Positions 9,068 to 17,789 of a stretch of DNA of 64,000 nt are shown in pieces (the first letter of the stretch is position 1; every line of letters starts with the position of its first letter). Below the pieces are notes generated by a model. The model saw only the letters and a list, made by a program, of their open reading frames with translations. It was not told where the DNA came from and did not search any database. The position numbers were made by a program, and so were the translations under genes. The stretch comes from Gracilibacillus timonensis (GTDB taxonomy: Bacteria > Bacillota > Bacilli > Bacillales > Amphibacillaceae). The stretch is from the NCBI RefSeq assembly GCF_900086715.1, contig NZ_FLKH01000011.1, forward strand, positions 372,001 to 436,000, in the 5' to 3' direction.

Positions 9068-9848
9068 TTAATTGTTATTTTTAAAAGGAAAGATTGAAAT
9101 GACTTGTTCGGTTTCGTTTACCCGACGTAATGCCTCGACGTGGAAATCTAGTGCGGTTAATTGAAGGATATTCTTCCATTGCGTCTCCTCTTCTTCCACC
9201 CACTCAGATTCTTGCCCTTCTGCAATCGAGTAGCTTATCTCTGCTTGATTATCCTCATTAATCGTTGCGTGATGAATAGTAATCCAATCTGGGATATCTG
9301 ACTTCCTTGCCGCATTATGATCACTAACGGTCCGCATTGCTTCTACCGTTTCAGCAAAATCAAGTAGTTATCCGTTTTTATCATGAATGTCCTTGCCACC
9401 ACTTACCCCGGCTATATATTGATAAGTTCCATTGTCGGTTGGAAAAAGATAGTCTCCTCTATTTTCCTTTGCTTCTACTTTCATGGATTCTATTTCACCA
9501 GCTTGTCCGAACATGATGCCTACTTGCTCACCTGTATAAAAACGAAGCAGATCAATTCCGTAAAGAGAACTAATTTGAAATAACATCTCCTGGAAATGTG
9601 CTTGCTCCGTTGAGGCCATACTAGAAAATAGTTGTAGAGGCGTGAAAACAAAGGAGGGCTCTGATTCATTGTCTATGGTAATTTCTTGGAGTGTAGATAG
9701 TACTTGTTGGGACGTGGCATCACTTTCCACAAGGGAATCCATTAAATTTTTTCCTGGTGAACGATTGGTTTCTGGTCTAGCAATATTTAAAGTAAGAGTA
9801 TTAGGACTATGTTCATTATTAAAGACGCGTTCGCTTAAGATGAGATAG
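9068..9848 (-). pseudogene. Broken GerMN-like extracellular protein
   Basis: A single minus-strand frame runs from about 9848 down to 9068 but is cut by an in-frame TAA at 9368-9370. Beyond it the frame continues as LLDFAETVEAMRTVSD. The 5' end is also missing: a stop precedes DGYYLILSERVF. The preserved ~255 codons end in ...LQLTALDFHVEALRRVNE. This recalls the GerMN domain of spore-germination and RsiX-type anti-sigma proteins, a weak family call. The upstream end abuts the rhamnosidase remnant on the opposite strand at about 9848. Confidence 0.65.
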
Positions 9849-10109
9849 TATCCATCCTGGCTTTACTCTATTAGGAATGGTGCAACGACCATCTGGGAAT
9901 GACTAAATTCTTATACAGAAGAAGCTGGTTTTGGTGGTAATAATAGTATGAATTTATTTAATCATTATTCTTTTGGGGCGGTTGTTGCTTGGATGTATAT
10001 GCATTCGTTAGGAATTCAGCGTGACCCGAAACAACCAGCTGCCGTATATGAATTGAAATCAGATAAATATGTATTTACAGCACCCATTTATAAACCATTG
10101 AAAAGTTAA
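9849..10109 (+). pseudogene. C-terminal remnant of a GH78 alpha-L-rhamnosidase
   Basis: The frame from 9849 reads YPSWLYSIRNGATTIWE, then a TGA (9900-9902), then LNSYTEEAGFGGNNSMNLFNHYSFGAV and so on to TAA at 10107-10109. The string NGATTIWE followed by a Ser-Tyr pair and NHYSFGAV is the hallmark of the catalytic (alpha/alpha)6 domain of GH78 enzymes, which release L-rhamnose. Full enzymes are 700-1000 residues; only about 86 codons remain. There is no start codon and an internal stop, so it is dead. The nearby rhaM gene supports the rhamnose link. Confidence 0.85.
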
Positions 10110-10231
10110 CGTGTTTATATTTAAAAAAATGAAAATGAAGGTTGTTCTTAGTGTTCCATTTACTTTCACACCTCCCTTGTTGTAAACTAAAAGCACCATT
10201 ACGCTAAAACCATCATTAGGGGGAACAAACC

Positions 10232-10786
10232 ATGTCAATGATCAACGAAACACAGCGCGAGGAATTATGGAAAACGCTACAAACCCGCTTTGAAACGAAC
10301 ATGCATCGTCATCAAGGGTTGGAATGGAACGCTATTCAAATAAGGTTAGAGGCTGACGACAACAAACTATGGTCGCTTCATGAGATGGAAAGAACAGGTG
10401 GTGAGCCGGATGTTGTTGGCTACGATGAACAAAAAGATGTCTATATGATTTATGATTGTGCCGCAGAAAGCCCTAAAGGCCGGAGAAGTGTTTGCTATGA
10501 TCATGCAGCACTGGAATCAAGGAAAAAGCATAAACCAGAAAATAGTGCAGTAGGTATGGCGCAGGATATGGGAATTGTCTTGTTGACAGAAGCACAATAT
10601 CGCCAGTTGCAAGAATTGGAAGAAGTCGATAAGAAGACTTCAAGCTGGGTGCAGACACCATCTGATATTCGAGAACGTGGTGGGGCGCTTTTCTGTGATT
10701 ACCGTTTTGGACATGTGTTTTTATATCATAATGGGGCAGAATCTTACTATGGTGCCAGAGGATTTCGTGGGGGATTAGAGGTCTAA
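10232..10786 (+). CDS. DUF4256 family protein
   Basis: 184 residues matching the DUF4256 family in length and motifs: MERTGGEPDVVGYDE near residue 50, YDCAAESPKGRRSVCYD near 73-90, and the C-terminal DYRFGHVFLYHNGAESYYGARGFRG. It is probably cytoplasmic, with no signal or membrane segment. Its biochemical role is not established. AGGGGGA precedes the ATG. It stands alone and is followed by a hairpin. Confidence 0.88.
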   Translation: MSMINETQREELWKTLQTRFETNMHRHQGLEWNAIQIRLEADDNKLWSLHEMERTGGEPDVVGYDEQKDVYMIYDCAAESPKGRRSVCYDHAALESRKKHKPENSAVGMAQDMGIVLLTEAQYRQLQELEEVDKKTSSWVQTPSDIRERGGALFCDYRFGHVFLYHNGAESYYGARGFRGGLEV

Positions 10787-10799
10787 TCGTGTTTTAAAC

Positions 10800-10828
10800 A
10801 AGCGCACAACTTATGTCATTGTGCGCTT
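10800..10828. terminator. Probable terminator hairpin
   Basis: AAGCGCACAA pairs with TTGTGCGCTT over a 9-base loop, just after the DUF4256 gene. There is no long T run. Confidence 0.5.
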
Positions 10829-10881
10829 ATGGGCGATAAATCACGTTTTAAAACGTTTGTCGATCCATTATTAACCATTCC

Positions 10882-11646
10882 TTAAAATGCGGTGTATCCA
10901 CCATCAACGATAATATCGCTGCCGGTAACGTATTTACAGCTGTCACAGACTAAAAATAACAGTGGCGAAATCAGTTCTTCCGGTTTGGCCATTCGTTTCA
11001 TTGGAATCAACTCGGACCAAGTGTCTCTTAATGCTTCTGGCGTATTCACCGACATGTTGGTTGCCACATAACCTGGGCTTAGGCTGTTCACCTTAATTCC
11101 GTATTCTGCCCATTCAACGGCTAAAGATTTGGTTAAATGAATCAGTGCCGCTTTGGAGGCATTATAGGCAGCCTGCATTTGCGGTATGTTGACAATGGAA
11201 CCGGACATCGAGGCAATGTTGACGATGTTGCCTTCCGTTCCCTTGTCAACCATTGCTTGTGCCACATATTTGCTTATGACAAATTGTGCATTAACATTTA
11301 GATTCATCACCTTGCTGAATTTCTCTGAAGTGGATGTCAGTGATCTCTCGTGAATGCACATGGCAGCATTGTTCACCAATATATCAATTCCACCTGTCTG
11401 TGCGAGAATTTGCTGAATCGCCTGTTCTATCTGCTCCTCTTTTGTTATATCTGTCTCGATCCAATGGGCTTCTCCGTTTACCATGGAGATTTCTTCTACT
11501 ACATGTGTTGCAGAGCTCCTTGAAAGAATAAACACCCTTGCCCCAGCTTGTGCTAAACCAATAGCAAGCACTTGACCAATTCCCATACTTCCGCCTGTAA
11601 TTACCGCTGTTTTTCCTCACAGACCAAACAACTTTTCCAAATACAT
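10882..11646 (-). pseudogene. KduD/gluconate-dehydrogenase-like SDR with a nonsense codon
   Basis: From ATG 11644-11646, which has AAAGGAGTGAG upstream, the frame reads nine codons (MYLEKLFGL), then TGA at 11617-11619. It then continues unbroken as GKTAVITGGSMGIGQ through to the end, FVTGSDIIVDGGYTAF-like. The catalytic YNASK and the NNAA motif are intact downstream. A start after the stop would remove the TGGSMGIG cofactor loop, so a functional product is unlikely without readthrough. KduD-type enzymes act in uronate and deoxy-sugar catabolism; with rhaM next door a rhamnose-pathway dehydrogenase is also possible. A one-base sequencing error is an alternative explanation. Confidence 0.8.
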
Positions 11647-11662
11647 GCTCTCACTCCTTTTG

Positions 11663-11676
11663 TGAATGCGTTTCCA
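11663..11676 (-). promoter_or_regulatory. Catabolite-responsive element (cre)
   Basis: On the minus strand TGGAAACGCATTCA matches the CcpA consensus TGNAANCGNWNNCA at every fixed position. It lies 17 bases before the SDR pseudogene start and downstream of rhaM, so it would block the SDR promoter or act as a roadblock in glucose. Confidence 0.7.
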
Positions 11677-11773
11677 AAAGTGTCTAGTAATAGTATACTA
11701 GAATTCGCCTGTTTTGGGGATTTTCCAGCTTGGATCCATCCTTGTCTTGAGTCTGTCATGGAAATAATACTGG

Positions 11774-12088
11774 CTATTCTAAATGAAATACAAGTTTCAG
11801 GTTTGTGGTAACGGGGCTATTATCTGGATTAGTTTTCATAACAGGCTCCATGTATTCCCACCATTTTTGGTTAATGTCCGTTTTCGCTAATTGCTGCCAT
11901 TTATCCTCGCTTTCTATCTCGATATAGCCGAAGAGTTGATGAGTAGTTTTTTCTAAAAAAATCGAATAATTACGTCCACCATGAGCTTGGATGGCTTCGA
12001 CCATTTCTGGCCAAATTTCTTCATGTCTTTTTTGATATTCTTCATGCATATCCGGGTATACTTCCATTACAAAGCCTTTTTTGATCAT
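11774..12088 (-). CDS. rhaM: L-rhamnose mutarotase
   Basis: 104 residues, the full family length. It interconverts alpha and beta L-rhamnose in the cytoplasm before isomerisation. Family motifs include the N-terminal MIKKGFVMEVYPDMHEEYQKRH (split here as the His-containing KRHEEIWPE), GGRNYSIFL, and the C-terminal WWEYMEPVMKTNPDNSP. The ribosome binding site AGGAGGAGATAAC lies upstream of ATG 12086-12088. It is the only intact rhamnose gene visible. The SDR downstream and the GH78 remnant suggest a former operon. Confidence 0.93.
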   Translation of the reverse strand: MIKKGFVMEVYPDMHEEYQKRHEEIWPEMVEAIQAHGGRNYSIFLEKTTHQLFGYIEIESEDKWQQLAKTDINQKWWEYMEPVMKTNPDNSPVTTNLKLVFHLE

Positions 12089-12356
12089 GTTATCTCCTCC
12101 TGCTAGTGCTGTTTTCTTTAGAGAATACAGGAATAGGAGGATGATAGGAATAACGTTAATTGCCTATTTTGTGTCCTTTTTTGCGTGTGAAGGAAGAAAA
12201 ATGGTGATAGTGGAAGGGAATCAGTGGAATGGTAAAAACAGCGCTTTTCCTATCCAAAAATAGTGTTATTGCTTGAAAAGATGGAGAGGGGCATCCTACA
12301 ATAAACAGCAATTAGCTTGGAATGAATTTGTTTTTAGCATAATGGGAGGAATTTAA

Positions 12357-14027
12357 ATGAGCAAACGTGTAACTCGATTTGTTTTTTTGGCTGTTATCGT
12401 TTGTGCAGTGGCATGGCTCACTATCCGATTTATAGGGAATGATCCTAATGAACAAGTAGGCGAGCTGCCTGGAAATACAGCTACAGATGAGGAAGGTCAA
12501 ATGATGAGTAACCCCGAAGCGGCGCTTGAAGAGGTATTTCGTCAGGCAGAGCAGGGAAAAGTTGCGGATTATCCGTTTGTTGTTGGCGTATCCACTGGGG
12601 AGGAAGTGGAAGCCGCTTGGGGAGCTCCTGATCATACTTCGGATACCGATGTTGGGCGTTTTTTGGAGTATTCCGAGCAACAGGCAGATGTGGGAATGAC
12701 AGAGGATACGGTGACGGATATACGTGCAGCAGGGGAGACGCTTTCTGCAATTGATTTGGAGATGATTCAGTCATATCAACAGCCAGATGATACACGTTAT
12801 TATCAAGATGAGGATCATGATCAGGTTATTCTGGTTTACGAATTGGATAATGGTTATGTTTTAAAATGGGTGTTGCCAGAGCCGACTGATCAGGAAGCTA
12901 ACCCGTCGGTAGATCATATTTCATTATCGAAAGAAATGGATGAAACGGAAGAGATGAGTCTAGATGAAAAAATCGGGCAAATGATTTTTAGTGGGGTAGA
13001 TGGAACGGAAATTACAGAGGCAACCACTGATATGATTCAATCATATCATGTAGGGGGTATCATTCTATTTGGTCCTAATATCGAAAATAGGGAGCAAACG
13101 ACCGATTTCTTAGATGATATAAAAGGTGCCAATGCAGAAAACGAGTATCCCTTATTGCTTGGGGTGGATGAAGAAGGCGGCAGTGTGACTCGTATGCCTG
13201 AAGGAATAAACAGCTTACCGGATAGCCGTTCGATAGGGGCATTGAATGATCCAGATCTATCTTACGAGGTAGGCACTATCCTTGCAGAGCAGATGCGGAC
13301 ATTGGGCTTTAACTTGGATTTTGCCCCCGTGCTTGATGTGGACAGTAATCCCAATAATCCAGTGATTGGTGACCGTTCATTTGGAGACAATCCTGATATC
13401 GTCTCGAATTTAGGGATTCAAACGATGAAGGGGATTCAAGAAAATGGAGTGATTTCGGTTGTCAAACATTTCCCTGGTCATGGTGATACAGGTGTGGATT
13501 CCCATTTGGAGTTGCCAAAAGTCGATAAAAACCAAGATGAACTAGCGGAATTGGAATTGATTCCGTTTCAGAACGCTATTGCACAAGGAGCAGATATGGT
13601 GATGATTGCGCATATCTTACTGCCTCAAATGAAATCCGAGTATCCTGCTTCGATGTCAAAATCAGTTATTACGGATATGCTGCGCGAAGACATAGGTTTT
13701 AATGGTGTCGTAGTGACCGATGATCTGACAATGGGGGCGATTACCGATCATTATAGTATAGCAGAAGCAGCGGTTCAGTCCGTCAAGGCAGGTGGAGACT
13801 TATTACTGGTTGCCCATCAGCCGGAGCAAATTGCTACTGTGGTGGAAGAGTTAAAGTCAGCAGTTGAAAATGGCGAAATCAGCGAAGAAAGAATCGATCA
13901 GAGTGTAGAGCGTATTATTCAGTTAAAAGAAAAGTATCAATTGTCTGACAGCCTCACACCAGAGCATGATATCGAATCGGTTAATGAGCATGTGGAGACA
14001 ATTAGGGAAGTGATATCTTCCAAGTGA
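12357..14027 (+). CDS. nagZ: DUF4309-GH3 beta-N-acetylhexosaminidase (NagZ-like)
   Basis: 556 residues with a single N-terminal membrane anchor or signal (residues 7-26). Residues about 58-190 resemble the YjgB/DUF4309 domain (VGVSTGEEVEAAWGAPD, then ...HDQVILVYELDNGYV). From residue about 200 a GH3 domain follows, with the NagZ His-Asp loop KHFPGHGDT at 370-378 and the nucleophile Asp455 in VVVTDDLTMGA. NagZ enzymes cleave terminal GlcNAc from muropeptides during wall recycling; secreted forms exist in Bacillus. The N-terminal domain replaces the C-terminal extension of B. subtilis NagZ. GGAGG precedes the ATG. Confidence 0.88.
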   Translation: MSKRVTRFVFLAVIVCAVAWLTIRFIGNDPNEQVGELPGNTATDEEGQMMSNPEAALEEVFRQAEQGKVADYPFVVGVSTGEEVEAAWGAPDHTSDTDVGRFLEYSEQQADVGMTEDTVTDIRAAGETLSAIDLEMIQSYQQPDDTRYYQDEDHDQVILVYELDNGYVLKWVLPEPTDQEANPSVDHISLSKEMDETEEMSLDEKIGQMIFSGVDGTEITEATTDMIQSYHVGGIILFGPNIENREQTTDFLDDIKGANAENEYPLLLGVDEEGGSVTRMPEGINSLPDSRSIGALNDPDLSYEVGTILAEQMRTLGFNLDFAPVLDVDSNPNNPVIGDRSFGDNPDIVSNLGIQTMKGIQENGVISVVKHFPGHGDTGVDSHLELPKVDKNQDELAELELIPFQNAIAQGADMVMIAHILLPQMKSEYPASMSKSVITDMLREDIGFNGVVVTDDLTMGAITDHYSIAEAAVQSVKAGGDLLLVAHQPEQIATVVEELKSAVENGEISEERIDQSVERIIQLKEKYQLSDSLTPEHDIESVNEHVETIREVISSK

Positions 14028-14170
14028 CATCAATAGCTCCTAGGATTTTTTGTGTGTTCTGAAATAAGCCGCTTTTCACATAGCCCATTGTTTCGAGAGG
14101 TTACATTCGTTATAATAAAAGTTATGTGATAATGCTTGTTTGTAATGGTGCTGTATAGGAGATGGCTGTA

Positions 14171-15352
14171 GTGTTTAATCGGTTAAAGATGCTTTTTCAT
14201 ATTCCGTATTTTTGGCTTTTTATTATTTGTATGCTATTGGTGGGGACAAGTATATCGATCACTGCCCCATACCTTTCGATATATGGAACAACCGTGATTG
14301 GGATGAGTCCATCTGCTTTTGGAGTATTTATGGCCGTTAGTTCTTTCGCTGGAGTGATTGCGAATACGATTATCGCTAACTATTCGGACAATGGTATGAG
14401 TCGAAAGTGGTTGATTTTGGCAGCCTTACTCTCTTCCGCTTGTGGTTATACCTCGTATCTTATTTTTGAATCTTTTATCGGATTATTATTGTCTGTTAGT
14501 TTTTTTAATGGATTGGGAGCGGCAGCGATGCCGCAAATGTTTGCCTATGCAGATGAGTCGGCTAATGCTAGTAAGTCGCAAGATAAGACTTTTGCCAAAT
14601 CTACTTTGCGATCTTTATTCTCGCTAGGCTTTCTCATTGGCCCGTTGTTTGGCACGCTACTTCTGGGGGCTTTTAACTATCAGGGGCTCTTTCTAGGGAC
14701 TAGTTTTATTTTTCTTATCCTTGCTTGCATTGTCTTTCTATTTCTACCTAAACGGAAAGCCTCTGTAAAAAAATCAGTGCACAGTAAGCCAAACCTTTTC
14801 TTTTCATCAGAAATGAAAGGAATGATATGGCCATTTATAGCATTTACGCTGTTATTTGCTGTTAACTCTGTTAACGGTATCAATACACCGTTGCTTATTA
14901 TCAATGAATTACAGGGTACACCTGCCAATGTCGGGGTAATGGTTGCTTTATGTGCTGGTTTGGAGATTCCTCTTATGCTGACATTTGGGGCACTAAGCAC
15001 AAGAATCTCCAATCAATGGATTACGCTTATTGGCTGTGCTGCTGCTTTGCTGTACTACAGTATTTTGGCATTGTCTACTGATACATGGCAATTAATCGGA
15101 GCACAGATTTTTCAAGCCACCTTTGTCGCTGTGGTGATGGGGAATGGCTTAAGTTATTTTTCCAATCTATTACCCCATTCGGCTGGTGTTGCTGCGACAA
15201 TGTATGCCAATGCTTCTACCTTAGGAAGATTGGGAGGCAACTTATTAGCAGGGTTTGGTGCTACATTGGTTGGCTTTCGTTACATAAATTGGTTTTGTCT
15301 GGTGGTATTAGTGACCTCTATCTTTCTTCTATTCAAAAAAGATAAACGTTAG
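14171..15352 (+). CDS. MFS sugar efflux transporter (SetA-like)
   Basis: About 393 residues with 12 predicted membrane segments in two halves around a basic loop (LPKRKASVKKS, near residue 195). The motif NYSDNGMSRKW is the family's version of the MFS loop 2-3 signature. The sequence resembles SetA/SotA-type sugar efflux transporters. Start choice: ATG 14162 touches the AGGAG ribosome binding site directly, while GTG 14171 is nine bases downstream of it, so I prefer GTG. It stands alone after the GH3 gene, and export of sugars or sugar analogues is the expected role. Confidence 0.82.
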   Translation: MFNRLKMLFHIPYFWLFIICMLLVGTSISITAPYLSIYGTTVIGMSPSAFGVFMAVSSFAGVIANTIIANYSDNGMSRKWLILAALLSSACGYTSYLIFESFIGLLLSVSFFNGLGAAAMPQMFAYADESANASKSQDKTFAKSTLRSLFSLGFLIGPLFGTLLLGAFNYQGLFLGTSFIFLILACIVFLFLPKRKASVKKSVHSKPNLFFSSEMKGMIWPFIAFTLLFAVNSVNGINTPLLIINELQGTPANVGVMVALCAGLEIPLMLTFGALSTRISNQWITLIGCAAALLYYSILALSTDTWQLIGAQIFQATFVAVVMGNGLSYFSNLLPHSAGVAATMYANASTLGRLGGNLLAGFGATLVGFRYINWFCLVVLVTSIFLLFKKDKR

Positions 15353-15433
15353 AATATGGTCTGTTTAGAATACAGTGGTTACGGGAATTGCCTAATATAA
15401 TGACACCTATTAACATAGAAAGGGAGATGTCCA

Positions 15434-15973
15434 TTGAAAGAAATTACTGCTATTTTACAACGTTTAAATGAACGTGAGCCATTACCGCGACTTTTACCGG
15501 AGCAAGTATGGGATGATCAGTTGAGTGAAGAAATTAATACGTTAGCCGCAGAGGAGATTCGCCCGGAAGGAGAAGCACCACCTTCTCCGCAGACCGTGGA
15601 AGCGGTGCGCAGCAGTCTGCTGTTGTTAAATGATGACTTGTATAGCTCTCATACGATTTCACAAAGCCTGGATAATCCATTAGGCTCTTATTTGCATGGC
15701 GTTATGCATCGACGGGAAGGGGATTTCCCCAATGCAAAATACTGGTTTCGTAAGGCGGGAGAGCACCCGATCCATGCCCTGTTATATGACGAAGGACGGA
15801 AAATGGATGCAGATTTAGAGCAACGAGGGACGTGGGATCCAGCTGCGATGGTTGATGAAGTAGAAGAAGTACATCGGAACGGTGCAGAAGATAGCGATAA
15901 AGGCATGGCATTGCGAAAACTGCAAATGTTAGAGATGCAAATGCTCATTGGTTTTAGTGTTGGCAGTGAGTAG
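15434..15973 (+). CDS. Unknown protein, 179 residues
   Basis: An acidic cytoplasmic protein starting with TTG 15434, which follows AAAGGGAG. The first half is rich in Glu and Pro. The second half has helices with HRREGDFPNAKYWFRKAGEHPIH, reminiscent of a single TPR/Sel1-type hairpin repeat. I do not recognise the family. A clear terminator follows, so it is monocistronic. Confidence that it is a real gene is high because of its length, codon use and terminator. Confidence 0.75.
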   Translation: MKEITAILQRLNEREPLPRLLPEQVWDDQLSEEINTLAAEEIRPEGEAPPSPQTVEAVRSSLLLLNDDLYSSHTISQSLDNPLGSYLHGVMHRREGDFPNAKYWFRKAGEHPIHALLYDEGRKMDADLEQRGTWDPAAMVDEVEEVHRNGAEDSDKGMALRKLQMLEMQMLIGFSVGSE

Positions 15974-15991
15974 GTAGGCATGGGATAGAGT

Positions 15992-16027
15992 ACCTCTTTA
16001 GCTGGGATGGCTTAAAGAGGTTTTTTT
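15992..16027 (+). terminator. Rho-independent terminator
   Basis: ACCTCTTTA pairs with TAAAGAGGT and is followed by a run of T. It ends the preceding gene. Confidence 0.85.
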
Positions 16028-16111
16028 CTATTCGCGAATGAATACTGAAACCTTTCCCTGGTAGCTTGCGTATATGGTTAAGAGGTTATATGGAAGAAGG
16101 AGGAGAAAGCG

Positions 16112-16777
16112 GTGTTGCACTTGTTTAAACGCTGGAGACGCCAGAAGTCGATCAAAAAAGTAAAGCAAGGGGATGGGCATGCGCTCAAACCGTACCGTTT
16201 TTATGAAGTTTTATATCGTTCATTATTCTACATAACGCTGCCTGAAGCGGATGGCAGCAGTCATACGTATACTATCGATATCAATTATTTCAGTGAAGAA
16301 CCTTCGGCTGATCTGTATCGTGATGGTAAGCATCATGCTTTCTCTGGCCTTCCAGCCATTTTTCCTGTTCCAGGAGGTGTGATCGAAGTGGCGACGACCA
16401 CCTATGGTGCGAAACGCATGCATTATGTGGCCGATGACGAGAGCGGGGAAGAGGTGTTAACCCCCGATCGTCGTTCAGCAGAAGGGCTAAGGTTAAGATT
16501 TGATGCCCGTTTTCCCAAGGTCAGTTCGCTGATTGGCTTAATGGCAGTTATCGTCTTGTTGCTATCCCTTGTCATTGGTTTGCCTCAGTTAATTTCCTTG
16601 ATTTCGCATATCCCGTATATTGCTGAGCGCTGGGGCATTTTCGAAGCGCCTTTCTTCCTGCCTGATTGGCTGAATATAAGTCTGCTAGTTGCAGCGACCA
16701 TCGCCGCATTGGAACGTGCCTTAATGTTGCGAAATCATTGGTTAATAGATATGGAGACTAATTGGTGGGATGAGTAG
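16112..16777 (+). CDS. Unknown membrane protein, 221 residues
   Basis: Starts with GTG 16112 behind GAAGGAGGAG. A basic N-terminus (FKRWRRQKSIKKVKQ) is followed by a soluble beta-rich part. Two hydrophobic segments lie near residues 138-165 and 180-200, and the end is short and acidic (METNWWDE). It could be a membrane-anchored cytoplasmic domain. No family is recognised, and the neighbours give no clue. Confidence 0.72.
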   Translation: MLHLFKRWRRQKSIKKVKQGDGHALKPYRFYEVLYRSLFYITLPEADGSSHTYTIDINYFSEEPSADLYRDGKHHAFSGLPAIFPVPGGVIEVATTTYGAKRMHYVADDESGEEVLTPDRRSAEGLRLRFDARFPKVSSLIGLMAVIVLLLSLVIGLPQLISLISHIPYIAERWGIFEAPFFLPDWLNISLLVAATIAALERALMLRNHWLIDMETNWWDE

Positions 16778-16893
16778 TTCCCATCATTTGTCTGTTTGCA
16801 GGGTATGGAATTTAATGTAACCTATTATATGAAATAAAAGCATAAGATTGCTTTTTTCAAAAAACCGCTTACGTATCATGGAGAAATGAAATA

Positions 16894-17298
16894 ATGGATG
16901 AATCGAAGGATATTCGTTGGAAACAAAAATTTGAAAACTTTGAGAGATCATTCAAACTCCTAGAAAAATACGCTGCTACTCCCATATCGACGGAATTGGA
17001 ACGAGCAGGCATTATTCAATTTTTTGAAACAACTTTCGAATTAGCATGGAAGGTATTAAAGGATTATTTAGAAGCAGAGGGAATCATGGTTAAAAGCCCA
17101 AGAGAATCGATTAAGCAAGCGTTCCATGTTGAAATAATTGAAAACGGCTATCTGTGGATGGAAGCATTGTCCAAGCGATATTTAATCGCAAATACCTATG
17201 ATCAAGAATTGACAGAAAAACTAGTGAGAGAAATACAAGAAAAATTTTTGCCTATGCTTAGAAAACTATATCTTACATTACTAAAGGAAGTATCATAA
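16894..17298 (+). CDS. HI0074-like HEPN protein of a HEPN/MNT pair
   Basis: 134 residues, all helical, of the nucleotidyltransferase substrate-binding (HI0074) family. The motifs RAGIIQFFETTFELAWKVLKDYL and SPRESIKQAF are typical. In HEPN toxins the RNase motif is R-x4-6-H, usually RNLIAHTYD in this family. Here it reads RYLIANTYD (Arg95 to Asn100), so the catalytic His is Asn. The stop codon overlaps the start of the partner nucleotidyltransferase (TAATG), the normal operon layout. In HEPN/MNT systems the HEPN protein is the toxin and MNT the antitoxin. The substitution and the broken partner suggest a detoxified remnant. Confidence 0.82.
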   Translation: MDESKDIRWKQKFENFERSFKLLEKYAATPISTELERAGIIQFFETTFELAWKVLKDYLEAEGIMVKSPRESIKQAFHVEIIENGYLWMEALSKRYLIANTYDQELTEKLVREIQEKFLPMLRKLYLTLLKEVS

Positions 17299-17634
17299 TG
17301 TTTGGTTTATTGGAAAGTGATATTCGTGAAATAAATAATACATTGCAAAGTTTTAGTGAAATTGAGCATGGAATCATTTTTGGAAATCGAGCAATGGTTA
17401 ACTACAAAAGAGGGTCTGAATAGATCTTGCCATTAAAGGAACAAGCATTAAGCCCAATACGCTATATGAATTATTTGATTTACTGAATGAGGGATGTTCT
17501 CTGCTCTATTTTTTGACTTGATTCACTATGAGGCGACCTCTAACCCAAACTTAAAAACTCATATTGATATAGAAGGTAAAATAATTTATAAGTGTGATGA
17601 AAAAAAGTTGATAAACGAAGTAGAGATATTATAG
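17298..17634 (+). pseudogene. MNT nucleotidyltransferase, broken by two frameshifts
   Basis: ATG 17298 opens a frame reading to the catalytic motif FGNRAMVNYKRGSE, then TAG. Shifting by one base after GGGTCTGA restores IDLAIKGTSIKPNTLYELFDLLN. A second one-base loss in the T run near 17503-17510 is needed to recover DLIHYEATSNPNLKTHIDIEGKIIY, ending in TAG at 17632-17634. The intact family has G-S-x-A-x-G-x(n)-G-S-D-I-D-L. Both shifts are inside the gene, so the antitoxin half is inactive here unless these are sequencing errors. Confidence 0.85.
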
Positions 17635-17732
17635 AGTATAATCACTGTGAAAAGTGATGAAAAGCATTAATCTTAATAGTTTTTTAAGCCTCTTTGATTG
17701 GCTTAACGCTTTTCGATATTACTGTTAAAATC

Positions 17733-17780
17733 AGAAAAAGATATGATTACCTAAATGTAATAGGAACCATATCTTTTTCT
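17733..17780. terminator. Terminator-like hairpin, usable from both sides
   Basis: AGAAAAAGATATG pairs with CATATCTTTTTCT. It lies between the MNT remnant and the 3' end of the leftward GH42 gene. Confidence 0.7.
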
Positions 17781-17789
17781 TGCGTGTTA

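Noticed and set aside
11572-11811. 79-codon plus-strand frame between rhaM and the SDR
   Set aside because: Opposite to the SDR 5' end and the cre site, with no ribosome binding site.
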